Below, piece by piece: positions 16,770-25,907 of a stretch of 33,499 nt of DNA; the first letter of the stretch is position 1, and each line of letters starts with the position of its first letter. The position numbers and the translations under genes were made by a program. The notes under the pieces are model-generated. The model was not told the origin of the DNA, did no database searches, and saw only the letters and a program-made list of their open reading frames with translations. Source of the DNA: Pyrodictiaceae archaeon (GTDB lineage Archaea > Thermoproteota > Thermoprotei_A > Sulfolobales > Pyrodictiaceae); NCBI GenBank assembly GCA_027046105.1, contig JALTZQ010000233.1:1-33499 (forward strand), given 5' to 3'.

Positions 16770-18668
16770 GTGTACGGTTTGCGGTCTCCTATGGGATACG
16801 GGCTAATTGGTTTTGTAAACCTTTCTACACAGGAAGTAAGAACAATTAGTATTGAAGAGAGGATCGCGAAACTATTCTTGGGCGGTAAAGGCTTCCTATA
16901 CTACTATGGTTATAAATTGATTCATCCAACTTTGGATCCTCTTGACGAGTCTAATGTAGTAATTGTGGCACCTGGGCTCTTTGCTGGCCTAGCCCCAGCT
17001 TCCTCAAAGGTGGGTTTTCTAGCGAAAAGCCCGCTAACAAGAATTCTTTGTGATAGCTATGCTGGACAAGTGTTTGCTGCAAAAATGCGTTGGGCTGGCT
17101 TTAGTTTATTGATAATAACTGGCTCGTCTGATGAACCCGTATACGTCTATCTTGATAAGAACGGGATTGAGCTAAGGAGTGCGAGACACCTATGGGGTTC
17201 AAGCACGTGGGAGACGTGGAGTGCTATACGTAAAGAGTTAGGGAGGAGTGTTAGCGTTGCCAGTATTGGGCCTGCTGGCGAGAACCTGGTACGTTACGCT
17301 AATGTTATTGTGGATGGTTTTAGGGCTGCTGGACGTTGTGGAATAGGAGCTGTTATGGGTTCTAAGAAGATTAAAGCAATTGTTGTTAAAGCAACACGTA
17401 AACCACTAGTGTACGACGAAGATCTACGTAGAAGACTCTACCTAGAAATTTATAGAAGACATAGAGAAGACGAATCAATACGAGCATGGGCACGGTGTGG
17501 TACAAATGATGGAGTAACAGTGTGTTCCAATCTCTCCATGTGTCCTGGTAGACACTGGAATGTGCAAGGTACCGAGGAATATAGTAAAAGACTCGGTTGT
17601 AAAGTAGTATTGGAACGTGAAGCCCCTCGTGCAGTGTATAGAGAATATGCTGGCGTACTATGGGGTTGGGGGTGTCCAATCAAGTGTAGCAAGCTGGCAA
17701 GACTGGCAAAGAAGGGCTATGAATACATTGTTGTTAAACCCGAGTACGAGAACTTGGCTATGCTTGGTGTTGCAACTGAAATACTTGATGTGGATGATGT
17801 GTTGATGCTAGAGTGGAGGATCAACAGTCTTGGCATGGATAGCATAAGTTTCGGTGAAACAGTGTCATGGCTAATGGAACTCTATGAGAAGAAATTAATC
17901 AATGATATTGAACTTGATGGTTTGAAGAATAAGCCCTCGTTCGGCAATAGTGAAGCTATAAAGGAACTAGCTGATCTAGTAGCTTATCGTCGAGGTATTG
18001 GCGCGGTACTAGCTGAGGGTGTAGAAAAGGCAGCACTTATACTAGGTCGTGGCCGCGAAGCAGCAGTTCACGTTAAGGGCCTGGAAGCAGCAGCATGGGA
18101 TCCACGGGGCCGTAGAGGGCTCGCAGTCAGCTATGCTACCGCCGATGTAGGGGCAAGTCACTTACGTGGATGGCCTAGGCCTCATGAGGTACCAAGTAAA
18201 GGGCCAGCAACGGAGACGATAGAGTCATTGATAAAGGATCGTGACTGGAAAGCGTTACTGGATAGTCTCGGTGTATGCTCATTTACCGACTACACTGAGG
18301 ATGAGATAACCGAGATGTACTACGCCATAACTGGGGTAAAAACTCACATTGATGAGTTATTACTTGTTGGATGGCGTACGGAAGCGCTAGCACGTATACA
18401 TGCTGCTTTAGCTGGTAGAGTACCCGAATACGACACAATACCAGCTAAGTGGATGGAGCCTACCAGTGGCCCCCTGGTGGGCGAGAAAGCAGTCCAATCC
18501 TGGCAGGAACTGAGAGAAGCAGTAAGAGTCTTCTACAGGAAAAGGGGATATCATGAGAGTTATGGTGTACCCTTACCAGAAACACTCGTGAAGCTCGGGC
18601 TTGAGGATGTGGTGCAGGACGCTCTAGAGGCCATAGAGGCTGTTGAGAAAAGGCTAGGAGTCACCTAG
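16770..18668 (+). CDS. Aldehyde:ferredoxin oxidoreductase (AOR) family protein, atypical cluster ligands
   Basis: 632 aa, normal for tungstopterin AORs. Visible are PGLFAGLAPASSKVGF near residue 70, the pterin-binding GRCGIGAVMGSKKIKAIVVK near 190-210, ENLAMLG and GLAVSYATADVGASHLRG. These enzymes oxidise aldehydes to acids, passing electrons to ferredoxin. In Pyrococcus AOR the [4Fe-4S] ligands are C288, C291, C295 and C494; here the aligned positions are Gly299, Cys302, Cys306 and Cys503, so the first ligand is missing. Extra cysteines occur at RCGTNDGVTVCSNLSMC. Start is GTG 16770 or ATG 16791. The end overlaps the convergent precorrin-2 dehydrogenase gene by 15 bp. Confidence 0.85.
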   Translation: MYGLRSPMGYGLIGFVNLSTQEVRTISIEERIAKLFLGGKGFLYYYGYKLIHPTLDPLDESNVVIVAPGLFAGLAPASSKVGFLAKSPLTRILCDSYAGQVFAAKMRWAGFSLLIITGSSDEPVYVYLDKNGIELRSARHLWGSSTWETWSAIRKELGRSVSVASIGPAGENLVRYANVIVDGFRAAGRCGIGAVMGSKKIKAIVVKATRKPLVYDEDLRRRLYLEIYRRHREDESIRAWARCGTNDGVTVCSNLSMCPGRHWNVQGTEEYSKRLGCKVVLEREAPRAVYREYAGVLWGWGCPIKCSKLARLAKKGYEYIVVKPEYENLAMLGVATEILDVDDVLMLEWRINSLGMDSISFGETVSWLMELYEKKLINDIELDGLKNKPSFGNSEAIKELADLVAYRRGIGAVLAEGVEKAALILGRGREAAVHVKGLEAAAWDPRGRRGLAVSYATADVGASHLRGWPRPHEVPSKGPATETIESLIKDRDWKALLDSLGVCSFTDYTEDEITEMYYAITGVKTHIDELLLVGWRTEALARIHAALAGRVPEYDTIPAKWMEPTSGPLVGEKAVQSWQELREAVRVFYRKRGYHESYGVPLPETLVKLGLEDVVQDALEAIEAVEKRLGVT

Positions 18669-19295
18669 TTTCTCCTCAATAATCTCCATGGCACGCTTCA
18701 TTGCCTTTTCAACATCTTTGTCCTTGATAGCTTTCTTGAACTCTTTGTCGGCTTCTATGGCAAAGTATAATGGTATTCTCTTCTTGGGTTCACGTATCTT
18801 CTCCTTAAGCATTTTCTTAACCCGTACCATTGTCTCGTACAATGTTTTTAACTCTTCATCACTCTCAAGACACTTTACTATCCGATCTCTAGCGCGTCTT
18901 GCAGCTACTCCACTCTTCCCCTCACTAGTCACGGCGATACGTAGACCCCAAACCTCAGCAGTGTACGGTACCACGATGTGTGTACGCTCAGCATTAGTTG
19001 CATCATTGACGAGCTTACGATGCCTTACAGCTAGTTTCCATATGGCCTCGTTAACTCCTGGGTTATCAGTGGCTATCACGACTATGTCGGCCCAGTTCAC
19101 TAGCTTTTCTACCAGGTTTTCATCTGCTAAAACATCAGCTTTTATAAGCTCCAATCTATGGCTTTTGGCAGCAGTTTTCTCTAAGTCTACACTAAACTCC
19201 TTGGCTACAACCTTAACCACAGCCCCAGCATCATGGAACCATAGTGCTCTACGGGTGCCAACAGCTCCTCCACCAACCACTAATATTTTCAACAT
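18654..19295 (-). CDS. Precorrin-2 dehydrogenase / siroheme-synthase N-terminal type
   Basis: 213 aa. A Rossmann dinucleotide motif, VVGGGAVGTRRA, lies at residues 5-16, followed by VVIATDNPGVNEAI, LVNDATNAERTHIVVPY and ITSEGKSGVAARRARDRI-like segments typical of the CysG N-terminal/Met8 family. It oxidises precorrin-2 to sirohydrochlorin with NAD+, and in some members inserts iron, leading to siroheme or archaeal heme. ATG 19295 was chosen because GAGG precedes it by 5 nt; an upstream start at 19331 is less likely. No other tetrapyrrole gene is nearby. Confidence 0.85.
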   Translation of the reverse strand: MLKILVVGGGAVGTRRALWFHDAGAVVKVVAKEFSVDLEKTAAKSHRLELIKADVLADENLVEKLVNWADIVVIATDNPGVNEAIWKLAVRHRKLVNDATNAERTHIVVPYTAEVWGLRIAVTSEGKSGVAARRARDRIVKCLESDEELKTLYETMVRVKKMLKEKIREPKKRIPLYFAIEADKEFKKAIKDKDVEKAMKRAMEIIEEKLGDS

Positions 19296-19373
19296 ACTAG
19301 CCTCTATCCATAAAGGAACACGCATACACATCGCCCATAAAATGCCTTGGCGAAGAGAAGTATGGTGGTGGAT

Positions 19374-19856
19374 TTAGCTAGGCCTAACACGTATCCTACG
19401 CGGTAGAACTATCTCTAGTAGCTTGTTGGGTCTTACGCGTACCCTCATGTTGGAAGGATCTGCATCGGGCGGTAGGGGTATTACATGCTTATAGCTATGA
19501 AATCTAACTTCTCGGCCATATGTAGTCCCATAGACATCACTATAGCTTATTGTTTGTTGAAGCCTTGCCTCTATAATCAATTGGTTCTCGGTGGCCTTTA
19601 CCTCTACAGAACCAGTATCTGCCCCTGCCAAATCTACTAGTATGAGGTAATGGTCTGGATAAGCATAGACCTGGTGTAAGGGCTGAAGAGTGCCATCGGG
19701 ACTCCACATACGTGTATGCGGTGCAGTCATTAGAGCAAAGGCCCGGTCAATTTCCTCTTGTATTCTCCTCCGTAGCCTCTCCATCTCCCTCCTCATCTCT
19801 TCAAATACATCCATGGACAAGCCGGTCACCCCACCCATGGTGGATAAGTTATGCAT
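19374..19856 (-). CDS. Small heat-shock protein (Hsp20/alpha-crystallin)
   Basis: 160 aa. A charged helical N-terminus (MDVFEEMRREMERLRRRIQEE) precedes an alpha-crystallin domain (YAYPDHYLILVDLAGAD to PNKLLEIVLP); the tail RIRVRPS supplies the I-x-V motif used for oligomer assembly. It holds unfolding proteins in solution. The gene overlaps the PAC2 gene upstream by 8 bp, so the two are likely co-transcribed and coupled. The start may be the TTG near 19820, preceded by GGTGA, instead of the ATG at 19856; this would remove the overlap. Confidence 0.9.
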   Translation of the reverse strand: MHNLSTMGGVTGLSMDVFEEMRREMERLRRRIQEEIDRAFALMTAPHTRMWSPDGTLQPLHQVYAYPDHYLILVDLAGADTGSVEVKATENQLIIEARLQQTISYSDVYGTTYGREVRFHSYKHVIPLPPDADPSNMRVRVRPNKLLEIVLPRRIRVRPS

Positions 19857-20619
19857 AGAGCATGGGGCTTGGCGCTCTTTGCATTTCCGCCATTGCTTGT
19901 CTCGTCTGACGCATCAGCTCTCTCATCTTTATTCTTATCAACTCGGCTTGCTCAAGTAGTTTTTGTACATCGATTTCCATACCTGCGAGCTTACCTATAA
20001 CTTTCACGACCTCAGCTGCGGCTTCGGGGTCAGGGAAGTCTATGAAGGCGTCTGCGAGTAGTACTATGTTCGATGTCCTGCGCCTTACACTTGTCTTCAG
20101 TATTAGAGCATACGGTCCAACAAGATAACCATTACTGAATATGTCTAGGCCGAGTTCTTCGACCTTCTTTCTAGCTTTCTCATTACTAGCTAACCAATAG
20201 ACGCGGGGCTTCTCAAGCTCGCCACGGTTAGGTGTTGCTATCCCAACCACAGAGATGATATAGTCTATACCTTTACGTTGTGCATAGTCAATAAGGAGAC
20301 TTGAAAGGGGGTATATCATTGGTGGTGGTATTGGGGTCTCAGCAGCTAATACAACGATGTTGTCTTTGTGAAATAACCTTAACGCAGTGCGCAGTTGTCC
20401 TTCGTGAATAACGGCCACAGGTGGCATTGCAGTTTGAAAATCTACGCCACCGACTTCGCGGAGACCAAGGCTGGAAACGAGATGGTTAGCAGCAATTACC
20501 CCTACAAGACCAGTATCTGGTAGGCCAAGCACCATGAAACTAGGCTTAGTAGGTTCATACTCCTCGTACTCTACAAGAAGAAGTCCATTACGCTCCTCTT
20601 CGTAAAAGGGTCTTTGCAA
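19849..20619 (-). CDS. PAC2-family protein (proteasome-assembly-chaperone-like)
   Basis: 256 aa. The PAC2 fold pattern is visible in VLGLPDTGLVGVIAANHLVSSL at about 31-52, AVIHEGQLRTALRLF, VLAAETPIPPP and IISVVGIATPN. A charged helical C-terminus follows (KLLEQAELIRIKMRELMRQTRQAM). Archaeal PAC2 relatives (PbaA/PbaB) chaperone proteasome subunits or form separate oligomers. The overlap with the sHsp gene points to a protein-quality-control operon. A TATA box, CTTTATAC on the minus strand at 20663-20670, gives a short leader with GGTGAG before the TTG start. Confidence 0.85.
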   Translation of the reverse strand: MQRPFYEEERNGLLLVEYEEYEPTKPSFMVLGLPDTGLVGVIAANHLVSSLGLREVGGVDFQTAMPPVAVIHEGQLRTALRLFHKDNIVVLAAETPIPPPMIYPLSSLLIDYAQRKGIDYIISVVGIATPNRGELEKPRVYWLASNEKARKKVEELGLDIFSNGYLVGPYALILKTSVRRRTSNIVLLADAFIDFPDPEAAAEVVKVIGKLAGMEIDVQKLLEQAELIRIKMRELMRQTRQAMAEMQRAPSPMLYA

Positions 20620-20757
20620 GCCGGCTCGCTCACCGTGTTGCTAAGAAGAAGTCTAGCCAGGGGTATAAAGTGGTGGGTATTCTTCAATGGTGTGCAAGCT
20701 TTATTAGCCCACAAACAGTTCTAGCTAGCTATGGTATCGTAATAGTACTAGATACGG

Positions 20758-21102
20758 GTGCGAGCATTGTCTCGCTCAATGCGTCTAGGCAGGGACAGAG
20801 CACCTATACGTGAAATCGTGGAAAAAGCTGCTGAGATGTACAACAAGTATAGAGCACCTGAGGCAATAGCTGAGATAGTTGAAGTAAAAGATGATCATAT
20901 CATAGTAAAGTTTGATGGTAGTTTTTGTCGTACCTGCGGAATAAACGATTGGGTAGAGGATTTCAAATACGTACTTGAAGACCTGGGCTACGAAGCTGAA
21001 CTAGTCGAAATAATAGAGCCAGAGGATATGAATGAGGAGTGGCGTATAGGTGTCTTCAGAATATTAGGTACACACGAAAAACGTGGTCAGTTCCACACAT
21101 AG
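20758..21102 (+). CDS. Conserved-looking small protein with a CxxC motif, function unknown
   Basis: 114 aa from GTG 20758, or 107 from ATG 20779; neither has a clear ribosome-binding site. A basic N-terminus is followed by a compact domain with FDGSFCRTCGINDWVEDF (CxxC near residues 59-62) and an acidic C-terminal half (DLGYEAELVEIIEPEDMNEEW). The CxxC could bind metal or be redox active. The size and the position of the cysteines before a helix faintly recall the NifU C-terminal domain, but I do not claim that family. It converges on the dehydrogenase gene with a 14-bp gap. Confidence 0.6.
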   Translation: MRALSRSMRLGRDRAPIREIVEKAAEMYNKYRAPEAIAEIVEVKDDHIIVKFDGSFCRTCGINDWVEDFKYVLEDLGYEAELVEIIEPEDMNEEWRIGVFRILGTHEKRGQFHT

Positions 21103-21116
21103 TCCTTATCCTGCTC

Positions 21117-21989
21117 CTATTTTCTCCTCATTGTTCTACTTACTAGGTAACCTATCAGTGTTGGATAATCACTTTCACCATAGCCGTCCATGACCATGTA
21201 GTTGTAGAGCTCCTCTATTGCTGATGCTAGTATGTTTGGTAAGCCTTTTTCTCTCAGAGCCTCAGCTGCATAGGCAGCGTCTTTTCCTGCCAATTGTGCT
21301 GCAAACGATGCAGGGGCTCCTAGCCTAAAGCCTCTATCAATGTACCTTTCAGCAATAGGTCTTATCCACGTTTTACTAAGGACTTTCTCGTAGAATTCAC
21401 GATAGGGGACACCATATGCTTCAACAAGACTATAAGCTTCAGCCAATCCAGCTACAATGGTTAGTAAGAGGAGGTTGAAAGCAAGCTTAGCAGCTGTAGC
21501 TTGAGGTACATCACCTAGATGAATAGTGGTGCCTAGAGGGCTAAGACTAGGTATTTCCTCTGGCTTCCTAGAACCAGCTACTAGGATTACGAGTTTTCCA
21601 TCAGCTGCATTACGTGGACCCCCTATCACAGGTGCCTCAAGATAAGTAATGCCATGCTTCTCGGCAAGCCTTTGTAGGAAGATACTGTGCATAGGCGTTA
21701 TTGTCGAATGCTCAATAACGATCTTTCCTCTCCCTCTCTCAAATACACCATTAGGTCTCAGAAGTACCTCTCTTGAAGCATTATCGTCAGCTACCATGAT
21801 GTGTACTATATCAGCCTTCTCTGCTACTTCAGCAGGTGTTGAGGCTGCTCTACCACCATGCTCGGCTATGAAGCGCTCCATTTTTGTGGGAGTACGATTC
21901 CATACCACTACATCAAAACCATAGCTTCTAAGCCTAGAAGCCATTGCATAACCCATTCTACCTAGGCCGATAAAACCTACAACAGTCAC
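21117..21989 (-). CDS. NAD(P)-dependent beta-hydroxyacid dehydrogenase family
   Basis: 290 aa, typical length. N-terminal GFIGLGRMGYAMA (residues 5-17) binds the nucleotide; EAPVIGGPRNAADGKL is the substrate-binding segment and KLAFNLLLL carries the catalytic Lys. Relatives include 3-hydroxyisobutyrate dehydrogenase, tartronate-semialdehyde reductase and glyoxylate/succinic-semialdehyde reductase; the sequence alone does not choose. The GTG start has GGGGGAG 6 nt upstream. Confidence 0.88.
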   Translation of the reverse strand: MTVVGFIGLGRMGYAMASRLRSYGFDVVVWNRTPTKMERFIAEHGGRAASTPAEVAEKADIVHIMVADDNASREVLLRPNGVFERGRGKIVIEHSTITPMHSIFLQRLAEKHGITYLEAPVIGGPRNAADGKLVILVAGSRKPEEIPSLSPLGTTIHLGDVPQATAAKLAFNLLLLTIVAGLAEAYSLVEAYGVPYREFYEKVLSKTWIRPIAERYIDRGFRLGAPASFAAQLAGKDAAYAAEALREKGLPNILASAIEELYNYMVMDGYGESDYPTLIGYLVSRTMRRK

Positions 21990-22114
21990 AGTGCTCCCCC
22001 ACCAAGATGCCCAGTATGTGTACTAGGTTTGTAGAGGGACAGCCGCGTATAATTGATAAACCGATGCCTCCTCAAAAGCCATACCCCGTAGATGCTTAAT
22101 GGGAGGAGGCTACC

Positions 22115-22675
22115 ATGGCACTTGACAAGATTGTTGATGTAGCACGTAGTCTCTCTTGTCTTGCTAGGACTGGTTGGATGCTAAGAGGTATTCCCCCACA
22201 AATAGCTGAGACGAGTGGAAGCCATAGTTTCATGGCAGCATTGCTGGCCTTAGAGATAGCGTTTATACTAGCCAATCGGGGCGAAGATGTAGACCCTTAT
22301 CGTGCAGCTGTAATAGCCTTAGTCCATGAGCTCCCCGAAGCCTATGTAGGTGATATTGTTAGGGAATTCTCTAGAAGAATTGGCGTAGAGAATAAGGAGG
22401 GTATCGAACTAAGTGTTGTAGAGGAACGAATTGGCGATAGCAAATTGGCTTCACTATTTCGCGAATTTGTGGAACAGTCATCTATCGAGGCACATGTTGC
22501 TAAACTAGCTGAACTTCTAGCTACAATGGTGCAGGCAATACTCTACATGAAGCAAGGTTATAGTAGCGTCAAGGATATTTATGAGGGTAGCTGGAGCGAA
22601 GTCGAGCGCTTATCGAAACAATTGGGTATTTGGGATATTGTTGAGGACTTGCTTTTCAAGCTCAAGGAAAGATAA
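22115..22675 (+). CDS. HD-domain phosphohydrolase, YfbR/HDDC2-like
   Basis: 186 aa. It follows the 5'-deoxynucleotidase pattern: LARTGWMLRGIPP, ETSGSHSFMAALLAL (first metal His) and ALVHELPEAYVGDIV. In the canonical enzyme the second motif is HD and the late ligand is Asp in KxADxLE; here they are HE and AKLAELLATMVQA, so both aspartates are glutamates. It may dephosphorylate nucleoside monophosphates. GGAGGAGG precedes the ATG. The 3' end overlaps the convergent DUF711 gene by 14 bp. Confidence 0.75.
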   Translation: MALDKIVDVARSLSCLARTGWMLRGIPPQIAETSGSHSFMAALLALEIAFILANRGEDVDPYRAAVIALVHELPEAYVGDIVREFSRRIGVENKEGIELSVVEERIGDSKLASLFREFVEQSSIEAHVAKLAELLATMVQAILYMKQGYSSVKDIYEGSWSEVERLSKQLGIWDIVEDLLFKLKER

Positions 22676-23735
22676 CAGTAGTTGAACCAAATCTCCCAAG
22701 CTTTATCACTGTGCCTGGCTCCTTATCAACGGGTATAACCCTTACACCAAAAGGCTTTCCTTTAACCATGTAGACACCCCATAGACCCTGTGCAAGTTTT
22801 ACAGGATTAACCTCCTTCAACGGCACAGCCACCATGTCAACTCCGGCTACACATGCTGTACTGTAGGCTACTAGATCTCTTAGCCTCACACGCTTCTCTC
22901 TAACCCTCTGATCCAGCAAGTTATCCTCAGCAACAGCAAACATAGGCTCATTAAAACCTATGGTTTTTACACCAGCCTCACTAGCAACACCATCTATGAA
23001 TTGTTTTAAAGCATATGCAGCATATATGCCATTAGCACCTTCCAGCTCAGTACCTAGTACCCTTTCTGCAAGACCAGCAACACTCTCATCCATCCATGGC
23101 GATAACGATAAGTCTAAACCACCATACCCAACTAGTGTACAATCGGCTAGTTGCTTGATTTTATCTTCAATACTTCTAACGAATCCTACAACACTAGAGC
23201 GATCCCCACTAAGAGCCTTCATAGCCGCATCAACGTAGCGTAGTGCAGCCGTCACCATACTGTTCCTTGCTAAGCTTGTTGTAGCAGGAAAGTATGGTGT
23301 CTCAACCCAGTCCCCAACTACTATGGCTAACCTAGTATACACAAGTGGATCTACTTCAACAGACCAAAGCATTGTAAGTACCCGGCTAAGACACTCAACA
23401 CTCTTGCAGAGGATGGAGGCGTAGACCCTCTCGTGAACATCAACCAGTTCTACAATCTTACTCACACATGGATGTACACCGTCAAAGCTTAATGGATGTA
23501 AAAAGAACTTGTCACTAAGGGCCGACGACAGTTCTTCTACAATCCTTCTACAATCTCCTAGCTCTAGCCTAGGGAAGGGTGGTAGTACAAGACGGATAGT
23601 CCACACCTCAAGCCCTACACTCTTCAAGCAGTTTAGGAGCCTATCGCCTACCCTTATACTAGCGTTAACTGCGTCATCTATACTTATACTTCTTTCAATA
23701 TGTACTGTTAGGGCACGTACCAGAGGCAAGCCCAA
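22662..23735 (-). CDS. DUF711 family protein
   Basis: 357 aa. It matches my recollection of the DUF711 pattern: ETPYFPATTSLARNSMVTAALRY in the middle, YGGLDLSLSPWMDESVAGLAE, and a Gly/Asn-rich NGIYAAYALKQFIDG. Related proteins resemble glycyl-radical-fold relatives without the radical Gly; no activity is established. No membrane segment is present. The TTG start at 23735 is uncertain. Confidence 0.75.
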   Translation of the reverse strand: MGLPLVRALTVHIERSISIDDAVNASIRVGDRLLNCLKSVGLEVWTIRLVLPPFPRLELGDCRRIVEELSSALSDKFFLHPLSFDGVHPCVSKIVELVDVHERVYASILCKSVECLSRVLTMLWSVEVDPLVYTRLAIVVGDWVETPYFPATTSLARNSMVTAALRYVDAAMKALSGDRSSVVGFVRSIEDKIKQLADCTLVGYGGLDLSLSPWMDESVAGLAERVLGTELEGANGIYAAYALKQFIDGVASEAGVKTIGFNEPMFAVAEDNLLDQRVREKRVRLRDLVAYSTACVAGVDMVAVPLKEVNPVKLAQGLWGVYMVKGKPFGVRVIPVDKEPGTVIKLGRFGSTTVIFP

Positions 23736-23861
23736 CTACCCTTGACAACACTCTTGCACAACCAGCTATGACTAATCCCTTTCCCCACTCCAATTGCACC
23801 CGGGAGCGTTAGCAGTGATTAGATGGTGGGCTTGCAGTGGGTATTTCGGCTAGCCACTACA

Positions 23862-23870
23862 GTTATAAGG
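23862..23870 (+). promoter_or_regulatory. TATA box of the iorAB operon
   Basis: GTTATAAGG, about 70 nt before the start of iorA. The 194-bp gap 23736-23929 contains no other assignable feature. Confidence 0.45.
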
Positions 23871-23929
23871 AAGCTGTTGGTTGGCTAAGGGCCCTGAGGC
23901 TAGACGTAGTTATCGCTTACGCCTAGGGC

Positions 23930-25891
23930 TTGGTGATTATGAGCTATCCTGAAATCCTTGCAAAACCTGGGCAGAAAGTCCTCATGCTAGGAAATGTAGC
24001 AATAGCACGTGGGGCCCTCGAATATGGGCTAGGCTTTGCATCTGCTTACCCAGGTACACCATCTACTGAAATAGTCGAGTCACTTGCATATGCAGCAAGA
24101 AGGCTTGGAGCACCATATGTTGAGTGGAGTGTTAATGAGAAGGTTGCTTTCGAAGCAGCTTATGGTGCTGCAATGTCGGGTGTTCCATCCCTAACTGCGA
24201 TGAAGCATGTGGGTCTCAATGTTGCTGCAGACCCATTTTTCAGTAGCGGGTATACAGGTGTTGAGGCAGCCTTTGTCATAGTATCAGCTGATGACCCATT
24301 TATGTGGAGTAGTCAAAACGAGCAAGATAACCGCTGGTATGGAGTCCACGCCTACATACCCGTTGTTGAACCAGCTGGGGCATGGGAGGCTAAAAGGGCT
24401 ACAATAGAGGCCTTTATGCTTAGCGAGAAATTCAAACATCCCGTCATTCTCCGTACAACAACAAGAATCTCACACACTCGTGTGCCAGTCCAAACTGGGG
24501 AAATTCGTGTAGAAAAACTTGCCAGAAAAGGCATTTTCCAAAAGAATATTGAACGATGGACCCTAGTACCCATGAATGCTAGGAAAAGACGTCTCGAGCA
24601 ACTAGAAAAGTGGGAGCATATAGCGGGCTATCTCTCCTCCCACCCACTCAATACTGTTGAAGGCCCAGAGGATGCTGAGGCGCTTATTGTGGGTGTTGGG
24701 CTAGGTTATAGCTATGCCGTCGAGGCATTAGAGGAGCTTGGTGTTAGAGGGAAAATACGGGTTCTCAAAATCTCAACGCCAGTACCCATACCAAGGGATC
24801 TAGTGGCTAGAGAGGCAAGGGAGGTTAGGAAGATACTTGTTGTAGAGGAGGGTGATCCTGTTTTTGAAACTCTCCTAAAAAATGTGTTGTTTGATGAAAA
24901 AGTGAAAGTAGAGGTTCATGGTAAGCAGGATGGTTTCTTACCGCGAATGGGTGAACTTACGCTAGATGCTGTTGAGAGGGCTGTGGCAAGACTACTAGGG
25001 CTAGATACTGGTAAAGCAAAGATACCAGTACCACGTTTCAAGGCCCCAATAGAGCCTCCACCAAGACCCCCCGTACTCTGCCCTGGCTGTCCTTACCGAA
25101 GTGTCTTCTATGCGCTAAAGAGGGCTGTTAACAAGCTCAGGTTGAAACCAATATACTCTGGTGATATAGGTTGTTATAGCTTAGGTCTCCTCCCACCATT
25201 CAAGGTACAAGATATACTCGTGGAAATGGGTAGTAGTATAGGTCTAGCAAATGGAATGGCACATGTTGTTGAGGGACAATTCCCAATAGCCATTATAGGT
25301 GATTCAACGTTTTTCCATGCAGGTATGCCAAGCCTCCTAAACAGCGTGTATAATAATGCGCCAATACTTGTACTTATTCTAGATAATCACACTACGGCTA
25401 TGACTGGTCATCAGCCTCACCCTGGAATAGGTGTAACGGCACTAGGAAAACCTACGCACAGAGCATTACCCGAGGAAGTTGCACGTGGTCTTGGCGTGGA
25501 ATATGTGGATACAGCGGATTCTTTCAACATACGTGATGTTGAGGAGAAACTGGTTAAGGCAATGAAGTATGTATTGGAAAGACGTAAACCAGCAGTTGTA
25601 GTAGCGCGTGGTGCTTGTATGCTCCTAGCACTTGATAATGCTCGTGCAGAGGGAGTAAAGCCGCCAGTGTATCGTGTAGTTGAGGATAAATGTACTGGCT
25701 GCGGCATATGCTATACTGCATTCAATTGTCCAGCAATAATGAGGAGAGAGGATGGGAAAGCACGCATAGATCCTGTACTATGTACTGGTTGTGGTGAATG
25801 TGTACAAATATGCCCATATGGTGCGTTTGAACCTGCTACAAAGGTTAGCTCGGAGTGGGTGAGGGTACTTCGAACAGCTAGGCCAAGATAA
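23930..25891 (+). CDS. iorA: Indolepyruvate:ferredoxin oxidoreductase, alpha subunit
   Basis: 653 aa. Domain order: pyrimidine-binding transketolase-like domain with ASAYPGTPSTEI near residue 40; a middle domain; a TPP-binding domain with CPGCPYRSVFYAL and GDIGCYSLG through GDSTFFHAGMPSL; and a C-terminal two-cluster ferredoxin domain, CTGCGICYTAFNC and CTGCGECVQIC. With IorB it decarboxylates arylpyruvates to aryl-acetyl-CoA and reduces ferredoxin, a step in archaeal amino-acid fermentation. Start is TTG 23930, GTG 23933 or ATG 23939. Confidence 0.95.
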   Translation: MVIMSYPEILAKPGQKVLMLGNVAIARGALEYGLGFASAYPGTPSTEIVESLAYAARRLGAPYVEWSVNEKVAFEAAYGAAMSGVPSLTAMKHVGLNVAADPFFSSGYTGVEAAFVIVSADDPFMWSSQNEQDNRWYGVHAYIPVVEPAGAWEAKRATIEAFMLSEKFKHPVILRTTTRISHTRVPVQTGEIRVEKLARKGIFQKNIERWTLVPMNARKRRLEQLEKWEHIAGYLSSHPLNTVEGPEDAEALIVGVGLGYSYAVEALEELGVRGKIRVLKISTPVPIPRDLVAREAREVRKILVVEEGDPVFETLLKNVLFDEKVKVEVHGKQDGFLPRMGELTLDAVERAVARLLGLDTGKAKIPVPRFKAPIEPPPRPPVLCPGCPYRSVFYALKRAVNKLRLKPIYSGDIGCYSLGLLPPFKVQDILVEMGSSIGLANGMAHVVEGQFPIAIIGDSTFFHAGMPSLLNSVYNNAPILVLILDNHTTAMTGHQPHPGIGVTALGKPTHRALPEEVARGLGVEYVDTADSFNIRDVEEKLVKAMKYVLERRKPAVVVARGACMLLALDNARAEGVKPPVYRVVEDKCTGCGICYTAFNCPAIMRREDGKARIDPVLCTGCGECVQICPYGAFEPATKVSSEWVRVLRTARPR

Positions 25892-25907
25892 CGCCTCGTA
25901 TGGGGTG

